The notes beneath the pieces were generated by a model. The model was not told where the DNA came from. It ran no database searches and saw nothing but the letters and a program-made list of their open reading frames with translations. From Lachnospiraceae bacterium (lineage in GTDB: Bacteria; Bacillota_A; Clostridia; Lachnospirales; Lachnospiraceae): a DNA stretch of 46,642 nt. The translations under genes and the position numbers were made by a program. The DNA lies in the NCBI GenBank assembly GCA_017435025.1, contig JAFSFU010000273.1, positions 1 through 46,642 on the forward strand, in the 5' to 3' direction. Below, one piece after another: positions 8,765 through 17,558 of the stretch. Each line of letters starts with the position of its first letter. Position 1 is the first letter of the stretch.

Positions 8765-8769
8765 ATTGT

Positions 8770-8805
8770 ATGGCTGCCTGCAGGTGTTTTGCGGCAGCCA
8801 TTTTT
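8770..8805 (+). terminator. Rho-independent terminator after DUF1576 gene
   Basis: ATGGCTGCC (8770-8778) and GGCAGCCAT (8793-8801) form a 9-bp stem, and T residues run from the last stem base (8801-8805). Confidence 0.85.
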
Positions 8806-8848
8806 CATCGGTCCTTTGACCGATCTATAAAATAAGGGGGAAAGATGT

Positions 8849-10018
8849 ATGGAATTTACATTTTCTAAAAAATCCAACGCCATTGAAGGCGGCATTTTCA
8901 ATATTTTGAATGAGAAGAAAAAAGATTTGTTAAGCCGTGGAAGAAAGGTTTATAACTTTTCCATCGGTACACCGGATTTCAAGCCGGCGGCACATATTAT
9001 GGAAGCCATGCAGGAGGCGTGCAAAGATCCGCAGAACTACAAATATGCGATTGACGATAAACCGGAGCTTTTGCAGGCGATGGTGGATTATTACAAGAGT
9101 CGTTTTGGAGTGACATTGGAGAAAAATGAGATCATGACCATCTATGGTTCTCAGGAGGGTATGACGCATCTTGGCTGGGCAATCTGTGATCCGGGTGATC
9201 TGGTTCTGGTGCCGAATCCGGGATATCCGATCTTTACCATGGGACCGATGTTCTGTGGAGCTGAGGTGTATGAGTACCCGATCTATCCGGAAGATAATTA
9301 TATGTTAAAATTTGAGAATATTCCGGAAGAGATTGCAAAGCGTGCGAAAATGATCGTGGTTTCCTATCCGTTAAACCCGGTGTGTGCGGTGGCAGATGAT
9401 GCATTCTATGAGGAACTGATCGCATTCGCGAAGAAGTATGACATCATGGTTCTTCACGATAACGCATATGCAGATATCGTGTTTGGCGGCCGTGAAGGAA
9501 AATCGTTCCTTGCTTATGAGGGTGCGAAAGATATCGGTATCGAGTTTTATTCCCTGTCCAAAACCTATAATATGACCGGTATGCGAATTTCCTTTACGGT
9601 CGGAAATGCAAAGATCATCTCCCAGTTCAAGAAGATTCGCTCCCAGATCGACTACGGAATTTTCCCGGCAATTCAGCTGGCGGCCGTTGCGGCGCTGACC
9701 GGTCCGCAGGACATGGTGAAGGAGCAGTGTGAAGAATATGAGCGCAGAAACAAGGCGCTCTGTGGAGGTTTCCGAGAGATTGGCTGGAACATTCCGGACA
9801 GCCAGGGAAGTATGTTCGTCTGGGCACCGATTCCGGACGGATACGAGAGCAGCGAACAGTTTGCACTGGATCTGATGGAGAAGACCGGTGTGATCGTGGT
9901 GCCGGGAACTGCATTCGGAAGTCTCGGTGAGGGATATGTGCGTTTGGCACTTGTGTATCCGGTGGAAGAGATCAAAGAGGCGGTTCTGGCAGTAAAGGAA
10001 AGTGGGATTCTGGGATAG
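8849..10018 (+). CDS. Class I/II PLP-dependent aminotransferase
   Basis: This 389-residue fold-type I enzyme resembles aspartate/LL-diaminopimelate aminotransferases. The PLP lysine is K238 in SLSKTYNMTGMR. The cofactor region has GSQEGMTHLGWAI and LHDNAYADIVF, and the substrate-carboxylate arginine is in GYVRLALV near the C-terminus. The usual NPTGAVA motif reads NPVCAVA, which is unusual next to the conserved asparagine that contacts PLP. The start ATG follows AAGGGGGAAAG. It lies between the DUF1576 terminator and a PHP-domain gene. The exact amino donor cannot be told. A dapL role is possible, but no other lysine genes are nearby. Confidence 0.88.
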   Translation: MEFTFSKKSNAIEGGIFNILNEKKKDLLSRGRKVYNFSIGTPDFKPAAHIMEAMQEACKDPQNYKYAIDDKPELLQAMVDYYKSRFGVTLEKNEIMTIYGSQEGMTHLGWAICDPGDLVLVPNPGYPIFTMGPMFCGAEVYEYPIYPEDNYMLKFENIPEEIAKRAKMIVVSYPLNPVCAVADDAFYEELIAFAKKYDIMVLHDNAYADIVFGGREGKSFLAYEGAKDIGIEFYSLSKTYNMTGMRISFTVGNAKIISQFKKIRSQIDYGIFPAIQLAAVAALTGPQDMVKEQCEEYERRNKALCGGFREIGWNIPDSQGSMFVWAPIPDGYESSEQFALDLMEKTGVIVVPGTAFGSLGEGYVRLALVYPVEEIKEAVLAVKESGILG

Positions 10019-10059
10019 AAAAATCCAATAACAGAAACCGGTTTCATAGAAATATTCAA

Positions 10060-10089
10060 TTGGTATTTTACCCTCCCATGTAATAGAAT
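10060..10089 (+). promoter_or_regulatory. Promoter candidate for PHP gene and downstream ABC genes
   Basis: TTGGTA (10060-10065) and TAGAAT (10084-10089) are spaced 18 bases apart, 30 bases before the PHP start. The match is moderate. Confidence 0.5.
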
Positions 10090-10118
10090 GATGAGGTTGA
10101 TGTTTCGGAGGTATGAGA

Positions 10119-10757
10119 ATGTTTATTGATCTGCACATGCATGAAATGACTTGTTCCAAGGACAGTTTTTTGTCTTTGGATGAGATCGTGGCCATTGCAA
10201 AGAAGAGAGGTCTGGATGCGGTCTGCATTACAGATCACGACAGTATGGGACTGCGCGAATATGCGGAGGAATATACAAAGAAGACTGGATTTCCGGTGTT
10301 TGTAGGTGTCGAATATTATTCTTTGCAGGGTGATATTCTTGCGTTTGGAATTGATGATTTCCCAAAGGAAAGAATCGATGCGCAGGAATTTATCGATTAT
10401 GTTCATGCGTGCGGCGGCGTTGTGATCAGCGCGCACCCGTTTCGTCACAACCGACGCGGTCTGGAGCAAAATCTGGATACGTTAAAAGGTGTGGACGGAA
10501 TCGAGATCCTGAATGGAAGTACACTGCCGGATGCGACGATGATGGCAGTGAAATATGCGAAAAAGTATGGTTTTGCGACCACAGGAGGAAGTGATTGCCA
10601 TTACCCGGATACGGTGGGTACCTGTGCAACTTATTTCCCTAATGAGATTAAAACTATGGACGACCTGATCGCGGCGATCCGGAATCGCGAGTGCCGTCCG
10701 GCATATAACCAGGACTATCGATACTTCGTGTGGGACATCGACAACTTATTGTTATAA
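10119..10757 (+). CDS. PHP domain phosphoesterase
   Basis: This 212-residue protein contains the polymerase and histidinol phosphatase (PHP) metal-binding domain. Motifs in order are DLHMH (4-8), CITDHDS, a VGVEYYS strand, SAHPFRHN, and GGSDCHYPDTVG near the end. Stand-alone PHP proteins are usually trinuclear metal phosphoesterases acting on phosphorylated metabolites or nucleotides. I choose ATG 10119 because GGAGG (10107-10111) gives a 7-base spacing. The in-frame ATG at 10113 would abut the RBS. The solute-binding protein gene begins 25 bases later, so the two are probably cotranscribed. The substrate is unknown. Confidence 0.87.
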   Translation: MFIDLHMHEMTCSKDSFLSLDEIVAIAKKRGLDAVCITDHDSMGLREYAEEYTKKTGFPVFVGVEYYSLQGDILAFGIDDFPKERIDAQEFIDYVHACGGVVISAHPFRHNRRGLEQNLDTLKGVDGIEILNGSTLPDATMMAVKYAKKYGFATTGGSDCHYPDTVGTCATYFPNEIKTMDDLIAAIRNRECRPAYNQDYRYFVWDIDNLLL

Positions 10758-10782
10758 TTTTATATGGTTTCGGAGGATAATT

Positions 10783-11919
10783 ATGAAAAAGAGATTTTTA
10801 GCAGCTGTTCTTGCAGGTGTTATGGCTCTCTCCCTGACAGCATGCGGTGCAAAGGAAGAGGCTGCAGAGACAACAGCAGCACAGACAGAGGCAGCTACAG
10901 AGGCTGCAACAGAAGCTGAGACAGAAGCAGAAACAGAGGCTGAGACAGAAGAAGCAGCTGAATTAGAAGATACTCTGGTTATCTACACAACTCATTCTGA
11001 GGAAATGCTGGATGTGATCGCAACTGCATTCACAGAGAAGACTGGCGTAGACGTAGAGTTCATCAACTTAAAGGGTGAACTTGCAGACCGTGTAAGAAGC
11101 GAAAAAGAGAACCCGCAGGCAGATATCATGTTTGGCGGTGATACAGCAACATATATGCTCCTTCAGAGCGAAGACTGCTATGAGCCGGTACATCCGACAT
11201 GGGAAGCAGAAGTAGCTGATCTGTACAAAGAGGCAGATGGTCACTGGTTCGGCACATACAGAACACCGATGGTTCTGTTCTACAACACAGAAATGATGAC
11301 AGCAGAAGAAGCTCCGACAGACTGGGCTGATTTAACAGATGCTGCATACGCAGATAAGATCGTTACTCGTGACTCCTTATCCTCTTCCATGCGTTCCACA
11401 ATCTGCTCCTTAGTTGCATACAACGCAGCACAGGAGAATGAGGATGCAGCATGGAGCTATGTAGAAGGTCTCAGCGCAAATACAAAGAACTTCTACAACA
11501 GCGGCAGCATGATGTTCCAGGCTGTTGGTAAGGGTGAAGCAGCAATCTCCATGGCAGTTATCAACGATGTAATTAAGAACAGAGATGACAACGAAATGCC
11601 GTTAGAGATGGTAATTCCGGAGAGCGGCGCAGTTGTTATCACAGACTGTATCGCAGCGATCAAGAATGCACCGCATCCGAATGCAGCAGCTGCATTCATC
11701 GAGTTCGTAGGCGGCGAAGAAGGTCAGCTTCTCACAGCAAACGAGTTCAACCGTATGCCGGTATTAGAGTCTGTACTGGCTGAGTGTCCGGCATGGATGC
11801 AGACAGAGTTCTCCGTACTGGATGTTGACTGGGCTGAGATCAGTGCAAACCAGTCTGCATGGTTAGAGAAATGGGAAACAAACTATGTAGATGCTGCTAA
11901 GACAGTTGCAAAAGAATAA
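10783..11919 (+). CDS. ABC transporter solute-binding lipoprotein (Fe3+/AfuA-like)
   Basis: This 378-residue secreted lipoprotein has a basic start, a hydrophobic core and the lipobox LTAC with C21 as lipidation site. Residues 22-62 form a low-complexity Thr/Glu/Ala linker with TEAE repeats, as in other Lachnospiraceae lipoproteins. The mature domain starts LVIYTTHSEEMLDVI and matches type II periplasmic-binding proteins of the FbpA/AfuA group (Fe3+, 2-aminoethylphosphonate or related ligands). Ligand-contact motifs include FGGDTATYML and FYNSGSMMFQAVGKGEAA. Codon use is strongly biased (many ACA, GCA, TAC, AAC), suggesting high expression. ATPase and permease genes follow after a hairpin. 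Iron is a guess from family. Confidence 0.88.
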   Translation: MKKRFLAAVLAGVMALSLTACGAKEEAAETTAAQTEAATEAATEAETEAETEAETEEAAELEDTLVIYTTHSEEMLDVIATAFTEKTGVDVEFINLKGELADRVRSEKENPQADIMFGGDTATYMLLQSEDCYEPVHPTWEAEVADLYKEADGHWFGTYRTPMVLFYNTEMMTAEEAPTDWADLTDAAYADKIVTRDSLSSSMRSTICSLVAYNAAQENEDAAWSYVEGLSANTKNFYNSGSMMFQAVGKGEAAISMAVINDVIKNRDDNEMPLEMVIPESGAVVITDCIAAIKNAPHPNAAAAFIEFVGGEEGQLLTANEFNRMPVLESVLAECPAWMQTEFSVLDVDWAEISANQSAWLEKWETNYVDAAKTVAKE

Positions 11920-11935
11920 TAGATTTTATTTGAAG

Positions 11936-11971
11936 TAGTGGAGGTTCCCCCCTCCACTATTTCGTATTTTT
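11936..11971 (+). terminator. Attenuating hairpin between binding protein and ATPase genes
   Basis: TAGTGGAGG (11936-11944) pairs perfectly with CCTCCACTA (11951-11959) around a 6-base C-rich loop. TTTCG and a short T run (ATTTTT) follow. It could partly stop or stabilise mRNA, giving more binding protein than membrane subunits. Confidence 0.72.
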
Positions 11972-11989
11972 AATAAAGGAAAAAATATT

Positions 11990-12979
11990 ATGAGCGACGT
12001 TATTTTAAAACAGATTTCTCACAGTTATGGAACAACAAAAGTATTGGAAGGAATTGATCTGACCATTAAGAAAGGTGAATTTTTCACACTGTTAGGTCCG
12101 TCCGGCTGCGGAAAGACCACTCTGCTTCGAATTCTTGCGGGATTTATCGAGCCGACTGAAGGTCAGGTCTGTATCGGTGACACGGATATCACCAACTGGG
12201 GACCGGAAAAGCGAAACATGGGTATCGTGTTCCAGAACTATGCTCTGTTCCCGAATATGACGGTGCGTGAAAATATCGCTTATGGTCTTAAAATTCGTAA
12301 AAAATCCAAAGAGTTTATCAAGGAAAAGTGCGATTACTATATGGAACTGGCCGGTCTCACTGCACTGGCAGACCGTAAGATCCATGAACTTTCCGGCGGC
12401 CAGCAGCAGCGAGTTGCGATTGCCCGCGCACTGGTGATCGAGCCGCAGATGCTTCTCCTCGACGAGCCGATGTCCAATCTGGATGTGGCATTGCGTGTAA
12501 AAATGCGTGAGGAAATTCGTGCGATTCAGCAGAAGATCGGTATTACGACTCTGTTTATCACCCATGACCAGCAGGAAGCGCTGGCAATTTCCGATAAGAT
12601 TGCCGTTATGAAAGATGGTATAGCCCTTCAGGTGGGTACACCGAAGGAGATTTATAACCATCCACAGGGTGAGTTTGTGGCAAACTTTGTTGGCACTTCC
12701 AACTGTATGGCATGTGCGGACGGAACGACTATGTTCGTCAGACCGGAGCAGATGAAACTGTGTCGTGAACCGAATACAGCCGGAACCGAACAGGGTATAA
12801 AGGTCTGCGTGAAGGAAGTGAAGTTCGTCGGCATGTATTACGAGTATATCGTGGAGTCCGAAGGAAAAGAATATCGCGTGATCGAGAGCAATATGGGCGA
12901 TCAGGCAGTGGAGTGGAAACCGGGAGACACCGGATACATGACATACAGACATGAAGGTGGGATGAGAGATGAAAAGTAA
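11990..12979 (+). CDS. ABC transporter ATP-binding subunit (Fe3+/polyamine type)
   Basis: This 329-residue ATPase energises the importer made with the flanking binding protein and permease. It has Walker A GPSGCGKTT (36-44), Q-loop VFQNYALFPNMTV, signature LSGGQQQRVAIARA near residue 134, Walker B MLLLDEPMSNLD and switch histidine ITHDQQEA. About 100 C-terminal residues form a TOBE-like domain (FVRPEQMKL onward), as in FbpC/PotA-type subunits. The gene begins 70 bases after the binding protein gene, past a hairpin. It overlaps the permease gene by 11 bases, implying translational coupling. Confidence 0.93.
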   Translation: MSDVILKQISHSYGTTKVLEGIDLTIKKGEFFTLLGPSGCGKTTLLRILAGFIEPTEGQVCIGDTDITNWGPEKRNMGIVFQNYALFPNMTVRENIAYGLKIRKKSKEFIKEKCDYYMELAGLTALADRKIHELSGGQQQRVAIARALVIEPQMLLLDEPMSNLDVALRVKMREEIRAIQQKIGITTLFITHDQQEALAISDKIAVMKDGIALQVGTPKEIYNHPQGEFVANFVGTSNCMACADGTTMFVRPEQMKLCREPNTAGTEQGIKVCVKEVKFVGMYYEYIVESEGKEYRVIESNMGDQAVEWKPGDTGYMTYRHEGGMRDEK

Positions 12980-14642
12980 AAAAGTCAGTCCGTTTCGCCT
13001 TCTCTGGTACGGAATTTTAATATTTTTGATTCTGGGTTACATTATCCTGCCGTTCTTCCGCACGTTCATGCAGGCACTGGAAACAGAGACAGGGTATGGT
13101 CTGGATGTGTTTCGGAGTTATCTTTCCAATGAAAACCAGATTCAGGTAATCTCCAACACGGTTCTTCTGGGTATTCTTTCTGTTCTGACCTGTGGAACGA
13201 TTGGAATCATGCTGGCCTTGTACATGACATTTTTGGCCGGAAAGTGGAAAAAAGTCATTCATATTCTGCTTTTAAGCCCGATGATGATCCCGGGTGTTAT
13301 TACGGTCATCGCGTTCATTCAGCTGTACGGAGAGAGCGGAATCCTTACAAAAGGAATCCAGTATCTTCTGCATTTGGAGCAGGTGCCGTTTGGGTTCCAG
13401 GGTCTGGGAGCGATCGTGTTTGTTATCACATATACCCAGTATGTTTATTTCTATCTGAACGTATATGTGGCATTAAAATACGTGGATAATTCCAGTATTG
13501 AAGCGGCGCGCAGTATGGGTGCATCCTGGCTGCAGATTTTCAAAGATGTGATCTGGCCGGTTATCACACCGGCAGTGCTGTCTTCTGTGATCGTAACATT
13601 CGCGTCCGGTATGAGTGCATTCTCCGCGCCAAACCTGATCGGCGGCGGTTTCAAGGTGCTCAGTACCCAGATTGTCCGTTCCAAAGCGAACAATCAGATG
13701 GCGATGGCATCGGTACAGGTTGTGGTGCTGTTTGTTCTCAGCGTGGCAGTGATGATGCTGATCCAGTACTACAGCAAGCGATATGGCGTGCAGAGCAGTG
13801 ACCGAAGCACGATGGTGAAACCGCTGGACGGAAAAAACAGTTTGCTTTCAGTCATCTGTAAGATCGTAATTTTGATTCAGATTCTGTTGATCTTACTGCC
13901 GATCGGAGCAATCATTTATCTGTCTTTTACCTCCACCAGTTCCATCATGCAGGATATTTTCCCGCACGATTTTACGCTGGAAAATTATCTGACCATCTTT
14001 GAGAAACCGCGTGTGCTGAAACCGTTGGTGAACAGTCTCAAGATGTCTGCTATGGCGGTTGTCGCAGGACTGGTCATTACAGTGCCCAGTTCCTATATGA
14101 TCGTGAGATTCAAAGGAAAATTCCATGGATTTTTGAAACTGATGCTGATGCTGCCGTGGACTATGCCGGCCAGTGTGGTTGCCATCAACCTGATCAATGC
14201 ATTCAGCACCAAGAGTGTATTTGCCTTTGGAGAGGCGCTGATCGGAGGATTTTATATCGTACCGATCGCATACACGATCACATCGCTGCCGCTTTTATTG
14301 AGTTCCAATGAGGTGGCGATCCAGGGACTCAATAAGAACCTGGAAGAGGCGTCCAAGAGTCTTGGAGCCAATATGATCCAGACCTTTAAGGATGTGATCG
14401 TTCCGAACATTGCGCCGGGAATTATGGCCGGCGGCGTGCTGGTGTTCATTAAAACCATCGGTGAGTATACCATGTCGGCACTTCTGTATGGTGTATACAA
14501 CCGTCCGATTTCCATCTCTATGGTTGTAAACATGCAGGAGTACAACGTTGGTATTTCTCTGGCATACGGTGTGATCGTGATCGCAATCTGTTATGCGGCG
14601 TTGGCACTGATCTTCAAGTTAGATAAAGAACGTTTTATGTAA
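12969..14642 (+). CDS. ABC transporter permease, fused two-domain (FbpB/ThiP-like)
   Basis: This 557-residue membrane protein carries two copies of the binding-protein-dependent transport permease domain in one chain, as in iron(III) permeases of the FbpB type. The cytoplasmic EAA loops that dock to the ATPase are visible twice: SSIEAARSMGASWLQIFKDV (about 172-192) and NLEEASKSLGANMIQTFKDV (about 456-475). About 12 membrane helices are expected. The start ATG lies within the ATPase gene (GGTGGGATGAG upstream). It is the last gene of the transporter operon and is followed by a strong terminator. Confidence 0.92.
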   Translation: MKSKKVSPFRLLWYGILIFLILGYIILPFFRTFMQALETETGYGLDVFRSYLSNENQIQVISNTVLLGILSVLTCGTIGIMLALYMTFLAGKWKKVIHILLLSPMMIPGVITVIAFIQLYGESGILTKGIQYLLHLEQVPFGFQGLGAIVFVITYTQYVYFYLNVYVALKYVDNSSIEAARSMGASWLQIFKDVIWPVITPAVLSSVIVTFASGMSAFSAPNLIGGGFKVLSTQIVRSKANNQMAMASVQVVVLFVLSVAVMMLIQYYSKRYGVQSSDRSTMVKPLDGKNSLLSVICKIVILIQILLILLPIGAIIYLSFTSTSSIMQDIFPHDFTLENYLTIFEKPRVLKPLVNSLKMSAMAVVAGLVITVPSSYMIVRFKGKFHGFLKLMLMLPWTMPASVVAINLINAFSTKSVFAFGEALIGGFYIVPIAYTITSLPLLLSSNEVAIQGLNKNLEEASKSLGANMIQTFKDVIVPNIAPGIMAGGVLVFIKTIGEYTMSALLYGVYNRPISISMVVNMQEYNVGISLAYGVIVIAICYAALALIFKLDKERFM

Positions 14643-14660
14643 AATAAAGAAATGTAAGAA

Positions 14661-14707
14661 AAGGGCTTTGCTCAGTAGCTGTCTACCGATGCAGAGCCCT
14701 TTTTTGT
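14661..14707. terminator. Bidirectional terminator between permease and C_GCAxxG genes
   Basis: AAGGGCTTTGC (14661-14671) pairs with GCAGAGCCCT (14691-14700) with one wobble, followed by TTTTTTG. The upstream AAGAAAA gives a T tract for leftward transcripts as well. Confidence 0.85.
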
Positions 14708-14708
14708 T

Positions 14709-15161
14709 TTACTTATCTTCCTTTAAGTATTTCAGAATAATCTCAGCAGTTATCACAACCGTGTTTTTCACCATCTCGGTACACTTTGCTTTTCTCTCAG
14801 GGGAATCCTTTTCCATACCTCTGCAGAGAACACGGCAGCAGGTTGCACCATGTGCTTCCTTGAAACGGTCGTGAAGTTCATTGGTGATGGCGAAACAGCG
14901 GGTAATCTTTGGATCACCCGGCGTTCTGCGGCCGAAGAAATAACCGATGCACATGGTCGCACCTGCTAAGGCACCGCAGATGCATCCGCCGCCGCCCAGT
15001 CCCCACGGGAAACCGGAACTCATGGCAATCGCATCGTCAGAGATTCCCACATCGAAATGTTTGCGAATCGCATAAATCACAGATTCGGAACATGCGAATC
15101 CGGAATTGAAGATCTCGGCTGCATCGTTCTGCAGCAGTTCCATATTAATGTTTGTTGTCAT
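14709..15161 (-). CDS. C_GCAxxG_C_C family protein
   Basis: This 150-residue protein carries the cysteine/glycine signature of the C_GCAxxG_C_C family: GFACSES near the N-terminus, then GLGGGGCICGALAGA, then closely spaced cysteines in TCCRVLCRG and KCTEMV. These proteins are probably redox- or metal-binding and are common in anaerobes; the function is not established. I place the start at 15161 (MTTNINMELL) because GGAGG lies just upstream. The frame stays open to 15239, but that part overlaps the cyclase coding region. It overlaps the end of the upstream diguanylate cyclase gene by 17 bases, so the two are probably translated together. Confidence 0.88.
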   Translation of the reverse strand: MTTNINMELLQNDAAEIFNSGFACSESVIYAIRKHFDVGISDDAIAMSSGFPWGLGGGGCICGALAGATMCIGYFFGRRTPGDPKITRCFAITNELHDRFKEAHGATCCRVLCRGMEKDSPERKAKCTEMVKNTVVITAEIILKYLKEDK

Positions 15162-16509
15162 AGGTAACCTCCTCGGCAAAAAAAAATCGGTTTTTGCCTG
15201 CTTTTTTTGCCTGATAAAGGGCTTTATCTGCATTTGCATATAATGTTTCCAGCGTAGTTCCGTTTAGCGGGTACATACCAACGCCAATGCTGATTGAGAG
15301 CTGCAGTTCCGGATATTCGCTGCATAGCATTTGGGTGACACCCATGAGGGTAGTGACTTTTTCTGTCACAATCACAGTCGACGGAACATTTTTCATCAAC
15401 ACGAAAAACTCGTCCCCACCGATTCGGCCCACGATATCGTTATCTCGGAAACATTTTTGAATTGTTCTTGCCAGCCGGATCAGAAAATGATCCCCCTCCT
15501 GATGACCGAAGGTATCATTGATAGATTTAAAGTTGTCTACATCGATGACAAACAGGGCATGCTGTTCCCAATCGCTGCCGCTTAGGACTTGTTGAATTTG
15601 TTTGGTCGTAGAAGCACGGTTCAAAAGACCGGTCATTTCATCCCGCTCTGCAGCAATGTGCAGATTTAAAGATTCCTGTTTTTCGCTGTTGATGTCGCGA
15701 AGAGTCCAGATCGCACATTGGTGGCCGTTTTCAGGATCGATCAGAAAGTTGATGTCTGTGCGAACCCATGTGCTCTGATTGTTTGGCATACGGCGGAGAT
15801 ATTCCAGAGTATAATCTCTGGCTCCGCTGCTGCACAGTTCCAGCATGGATTCTCTGGTGAGGGTTTCATAAAAGTGACGGGTTTCTATATCTTTCGGATC
15901 AGCCAGACAGTTTACTGCGTTTTGGGCAAAATCTTCCATCGTTTCGCGAATTGGAATGATATTATCTCCAACCGTATGACGATGGTGGCGGATGATGCGC
16001 CAGTCATCGATGTCCATGAACAGTGCAGCGTAGGTATCTTCCGGCAGTTCAAACAGGTATTGGAGTTCCTGTTGGTGGCGACGTCGCGCGATGTATTCGC
16101 GCGTGATATCATGGGATACACCCAGAATTCCAATTGGTGTTCCATGAGAATCCCGCAAAATATACTTGGATGTACTGCTGTATCGCGGATGGCCATGGTC
16201 ATCGGTTAAAGGTTCGATATAACTGATCATATCTTTGCCGCTTTCCAGCAGTTTTCGATCGTCGTCAGTATAGCGTTTGGCCAACTCCTGATTTTCAAAG
16301 ATTTCAAAATCGGATTTTCCAACAATCTCTTCGACAGAATCGTGGCCGGTCATCTTAGCGAAAGGCAGCGAGGATGACTGGTAGATCAGATTGGTATCTT
16401 TAATAAAGATCATGTCGGAAGATGTATTTAAATATGTGTGAAAGGCAGCAAGGATGATACGGTTGGAAACGGTGGAGTCTTGTTGCATAAAATTTGATAT
16501 TTTTTCCAA
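15145..16509 (-). CDS. PAS-GGDEF diguanylate cyclase
   Basis: This 454-residue sensor enzyme is predicted to make cyclic di-GMP from GTP. An N-terminal PAS domain (about 24-140, with DMIFIKDTNLIYQSSS and the GILGVSHDITRE end) is followed by a second PAS-like region (about 160-275). A GGDEF domain covers about 285-450. The active site GGDEF is intact at 364-368, and the inhibitory I-site RDND (355-358) sits exactly five residues before it, so product feedback is likely. No membrane helix is seen, so the input is probably cytosolic. The start is TTG 16509, preceded by AAGGAGC. It forms a two-gene unit with the C_GCAxxG protein. Confidence 0.93.
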   Translation of the reverse strand: MEKISNFMQQDSTVSNRIILAAFHTYLNTSSDMIFIKDTNLIYQSSSLPFAKMTGHDSVEEIVGKSDFEIFENQELAKRYTDDDRKLLESGKDMISYIEPLTDDHGHPRYSSTSKYILRDSHGTPIGILGVSHDITREYIARRRHQQELQYLFELPEDTYAALFMDIDDWRIIRHHRHTVGDNIIPIRETMEDFAQNAVNCLADPKDIETRHFYETLTRESMLELCSSGARDYTLEYLRRMPNNQSTWVRTDINFLIDPENGHQCAIWTLRDINSEKQESLNLHIAAERDEMTGLLNRASTTKQIQQVLSGSDWEQHALFVIDVDNFKSINDTFGHQEGDHFLIRLARTIQKCFRDNDIVGRIGGDEFFVLMKNVPSTVIVTEKVTTLMGVTQMLCSEYPELQLSISIGVGMYPLNGTTLETLYANADKALYQAKKAGKNRFFFAEEVTYDNKH

Positions 16510-16668
16510 TAGCTGTTGCTCCTTATTTGCAATGCTTTTTTATATATGTTTCGATTTCGTGGTGGTCAAAATGCCCACAACAAAATTTTACCACGGAGCG
16601 GAAAAACAGACAAGAAAATCATTAAGAGAAAAGAAAGGGAAATGTAAGATAAGAAGTGCCTGTTAAAA

Positions 16669-16697
16669 TTTACATATAATGCAAAAAATGATATAAT
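16669..16697 (+). promoter_or_regulatory. Strong promoter for the hydrolase/LURP-one gene run
   Basis: TTTACA (16669-16674) and TATAAT (16692-16697) are 17 bases apart. TG at 16689-16690 makes an extended -10. It lies about 50 bases before the hydrolase start. Confidence 0.78.
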
Positions 16698-16750
16698 TCC
16701 TGTAGAATAAAACGAATTGTCAGTTTTATTTTAGGAAAGGAGTTCTGCGT

Positions 16751-17554
16751 ATGCTGGATATAGAAAAAGGATTGGTAAAGATCGGTGATACAGAAATGGA
16801 TTATATTGCATTCGGTGAGGGGGAGCAACCGCTGGTTCTGATTCCGGGCCTAAGCTTTAAGACGGTGAAAAAGTTTGGTCGTCCGTTCGCGTTCATGTAT
16901 CGCATGTTCGGAAAAGATTACCGGGTGTACGCCTTTGATCGGAAACGAAAACTTCCGATCGGATATACGATCAAGGATATTGCAGATGACCAGGCTTATG
17001 CGATGGAGCAATTGGGAATTACCAATGCCTATGTGATGGGTGTATCCCAGGGTGGAATGGCGGCTCAGTATCTGGCAGTCTATCATCCGCAGTTGGTCAG
17101 CAAGCTGGTTTTAGCAGTGACACTTTCCAGGATGAATGATACGGCAAGGGAAGTCATTGGAAACTGGATCCGCATGGCGGTAAACAGTGACTACCAGGGA
17201 ATTGTAGATGATATGCTGAAGGTGGTGTACTCCGAAGATTATGTGGCTCGTTTCGGAAAGTATTTCCCGCTGGTATCCCGTTTTGGAAAACCGAAAGATA
17301 TGCGTAATTTTGCGATTCTTGCCCGCGCATGCCTGACATGCAACATTTATGATAAACTGGACCGGATTACATGTCCGACGTTTGTGATTGGCGGTAAAAA
17401 GGATTTGATCCTCACCGGAGAGGCTTCAGAGGAGATTGCAGAAAAGCTGGGATGTGAGATTTACATGTACGAGGATCTTGGACATTCGGCATATGAAGAG
17501 GCACCGGATTTCAATCGTCGGGTACTGGAATTTTTCGAAAATAAGAGGAGTTGA
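16751..17554 (+). CDS. Alpha/beta hydrolase
   Basis: This 267-residue cytosolic hydrolase has the nucleophile elbow GVSQGG with S99, the oxyanion region LIPGLSFKT (30-38), a likely acid in GGKKDLIL and the catalytic histidine in DLGHSAYEEAP. This is the complete esterase/lipase-type triad. The start ATG follows AGGAGTTCTGCGT, downstream of a strong promoter. It is first in a same-strand series, with the LURP-one gene starting only 4 bases after its stop, so coupling is likely. The substrate is unknown; a lipid- or ester-related role is only suggested by the LURP-one neighbour. Confidence 0.88.
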   Translation: MLDIEKGLVKIGDTEMDYIAFGEGEQPLVLIPGLSFKTVKKFGRPFAFMYRMFGKDYRVYAFDRKRKLPIGYTIKDIADDQAYAMEQLGITNAYVMGVSQGGMAAQYLAVYHPQLVSKLVLAVTLSRMNDTAREVIGNWIRMAVNSDYQGIVDDMLKVVYSEDYVARFGKYFPLVSRFGKPKDMRNFAILARACLTCNIYDKLDRITCPTFVIGGKKDLILTGEASEEIAEKLGCEIYMYEDLGHSAYEEAPDFNRRVLEFFENKRS

Positions 17555-17558
17555 TGAT

